A stretch of DNA of 6,790 nt. Source: Dehalococcoidia bacterium UBA3254 (lineage in GTDB: Bacteria > Chloroflexota > Dehalococcoidia > Dehalococcoidales > UBA3254). Shown here piece after piece: positions 6,031-6,790 of the stretch. The notes beneath the pieces are model-generated. The model saw only the letters and a list, made by a program, of their open reading frames with translations. It searched no databases and had not been told where the DNA came from. How positions within the stretch are numbered: position 1 is the stretch's first letter; each line of letters begins with the position of its first letter. The DNA is taken from assembly GCA_002362735.1 (NCBI GenBank), contig DEUU01000086.1, positions 1 to 6,790 of the forward strand, written 5' to 3'. A program made the translations under genes and the position numbers.

Positions 6031-6678
6031 CTATTTCACATGTAAAATAATCTGGGTGCGGTGAATCGAATGGGGCCTCTGATCAAACCCCAGAGCGGCT
6101 GCTACCTGCTCCGGCCTCCCGGAGCCGTTGCTGTCACAGCGTAACCTCATTCCCAGTACACCCACCGGAGGCTCCCATTTGATCACCCATAAATCATCGA
6201 TAAGCGCTCTCAGGTCGTACTGGTGAGGACCCGTATCCCGCATATGCTGCCACGGTAAATGTTCCAGGGCTAACATTTTATCGAGCGCTGGCTTGATATC
6301 TTCGGGCCCCTTCCCGGCGTCAACTTCAACCCTGTACTCAGCGTGACTGATCTGGGACTGTAAAGATGGCAGATCAAAAGAGATCGGATAGACCTTGTCT
6401 ACCGTCATACCGGGAGGTAACTGCTGGTTGACCGCGGACGAAAAGAAATGCGGGGCTACTCCCTTGATACAGAAAATATCCATCAGCTCCGATTCGCTGG
6501 TCACACCCAGCGGGAGGGGTGCTGCCAGCGCGATACGAGGATGGGGTGTAAATCCGGTTGAATAAGCAATCTCGATTCCTGCCCGACTGAAAGCCCGCTG
6601 CCACAGGCGTACGATGTCCAGGTGGGAGATGAATTTGATTTCCTCTCCGCGGCTAAACTTTATCCGGAGTCTCTGCAT
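6031..6678 (-). CDS. TIGR03936/DUF2344 radical-SAM-associated protein
   Basis: The 215-aa product begins QRLRIKFSRGEEIKFISHLD and continues with RLWQRAFSRAGIEIAYSTGFTPHPRI and APLPLGVTSESELMDIF within the first 70 residues. These segments are the hallmark of DUF2344 (TIGR03936), seen either fused to the C-terminus of a B12-binding-type radical SAM protein (TIGR03960) or encoded beside it. The biochemical role is not established. Here it is a free-standing protein, and no radical SAM gene is visible in the window. The length is normal for the stand-alone form. The ATG at 6678 has AAGGA 5 nt upstream and lies inside the 3' end of the upstream CBS-protein gene with a 26-nt overlap, which points to translational coupling and one operon. 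The protein stops at 6031, and the 103-bp gap to the M48 gene contains an inverted repeat. Confidence 0.88.
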   Translation of the reverse strand: MQRLRIKFSRGEEIKFISHLDIVRLWQRAFSRAGIEIAYSTGFTPHPRIALAAPLPLGVTSESELMDIFCIKGVAPHFFSSAVNQQLPPGMTVDKVYPISFDLPSLQSQISHAEYRVEVDAGKGPEDIKPALDKMLALEHLPWQHMRDTGPHQYDLRALIDDLWVIKWEPPVGVLGMRLRCDSNGSGRPEQVAAALGFDQRPHSIHRTQIILHVK

Positions 6679-6790
6679 GTTTTTCCTTTGTCACTAAAAT
6701 TCCGTCAATCTTCATCCCGTTCATGTGCGTGATTACCAGTTTCAGGTCCTTGTACTTGATTTGCTCACCCGTCTTCGGTATATGACCGAG
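6653..6790 (-). CDS. C-terminal end of a CorC/HlyC-type CBS-domain protein, partial
   Basis: An open frame enters from the right edge and ends at the TAG at 6653-6655, giving 45 residues: LGHIPKTGEQIKY at the start, then LVITHMNGMKIDGILVTKE. The pattern G-x-I-P-x-x-G-E-x-x-x-Y, followed by a strand ending N/D-G-x-x-I-x-x-x-x-V, is the CorC_HlyC transporter-associated domain (PF03471). That domain closes the membrane CBS-domain proteins annotated as hemolysins or Mg/Co efflux factors (CorC, MpfA/YhdP, TlyC). The membrane DUF21 part and the CBS pair, if present, are outside the window, so which subtype this is cannot be told. It overlaps the DUF2344 gene by 26 nt and is probably its operon partner upstream. 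Confidence 0.75.
   Translation of the reverse strand, partial: LGHIPKTGEQIKYKDLKLVITHMNGMKIDGILVTKEKHAETPDKV

Overview
The window looks like bacterial chromosome with roughly balanced base composition and compact, SD-led genes. The gene set would fit a Chloroflexota genome of the Dehalococcoidia type: a glycogen synthase, a GT4 glycosyltransferase beside a HAD-IIB phosphatase, a Ste24-like M48 protease and a TIGR03936/DUF2344 protein. That taxonomic guess rests on general resemblance only. I see no mobile element, CRISPR array, rRNA or tRNA. Both edges cut through genes.

Layout: a 5'-truncated glgA (glycogen synthase, + strand) occupies 1-1080. Everything else is on the - strand and, read in transcription order from the right edge, runs as follows. 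First is the last 45 codons of a CorC/HlyC-type CBS-domain protein (6790-6653). It overlaps by 26 nt a DUF2344/TIGR03936 radical-SAM-associated protein (6678-6031). Then come a multi-pass Ste24-like M48 metalloprotease (5927-4767) and a histidine phosphatase (4677-4060, probably a TTG start). A 306-bp regulatory gap (3754-4059) follows. Last is a tight two-gene unit: a HAD-IIB sugar-phosphatase resembling trehalose-phosphatases (3753-2986) and, 7 bp later, a GT4 glycosyltransferase with a C-terminal membrane-anchored PH-like domain (2978-1155). This unit converges on glgA.

The most coherent biological story is the phosphatase/glycosyltransferase pair. Two good sigma70-type promoters lie in front of it. 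It has an almost perfect SD, and the two proteins are the right classes for a two-step route: glycosyl transfer to a phosphorylated acceptor, then dephosphorylation. Trehalose, glucosylglycerate and mannosylglycerate are made this way. The actual sugar cannot be told from the sequence. The neighbouring glycogen synthase also uses a nucleotide-activated glucose, so the locus may deal with storage or compatible-solute carbohydrate. The unusual element is the glycosyltransferase's tail, a bacterial PH-like domain apparently split by a two-helix membrane hairpin, which would place the enzyme at the membrane.

Several longest-ORF starts are probably wrong. The phosphatase is better started at 3753, the glycosyltransferase at 2978 and the histidine phosphatase at 4677. 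The intergenic regions carry a few clear inverted repeats of unknown role.
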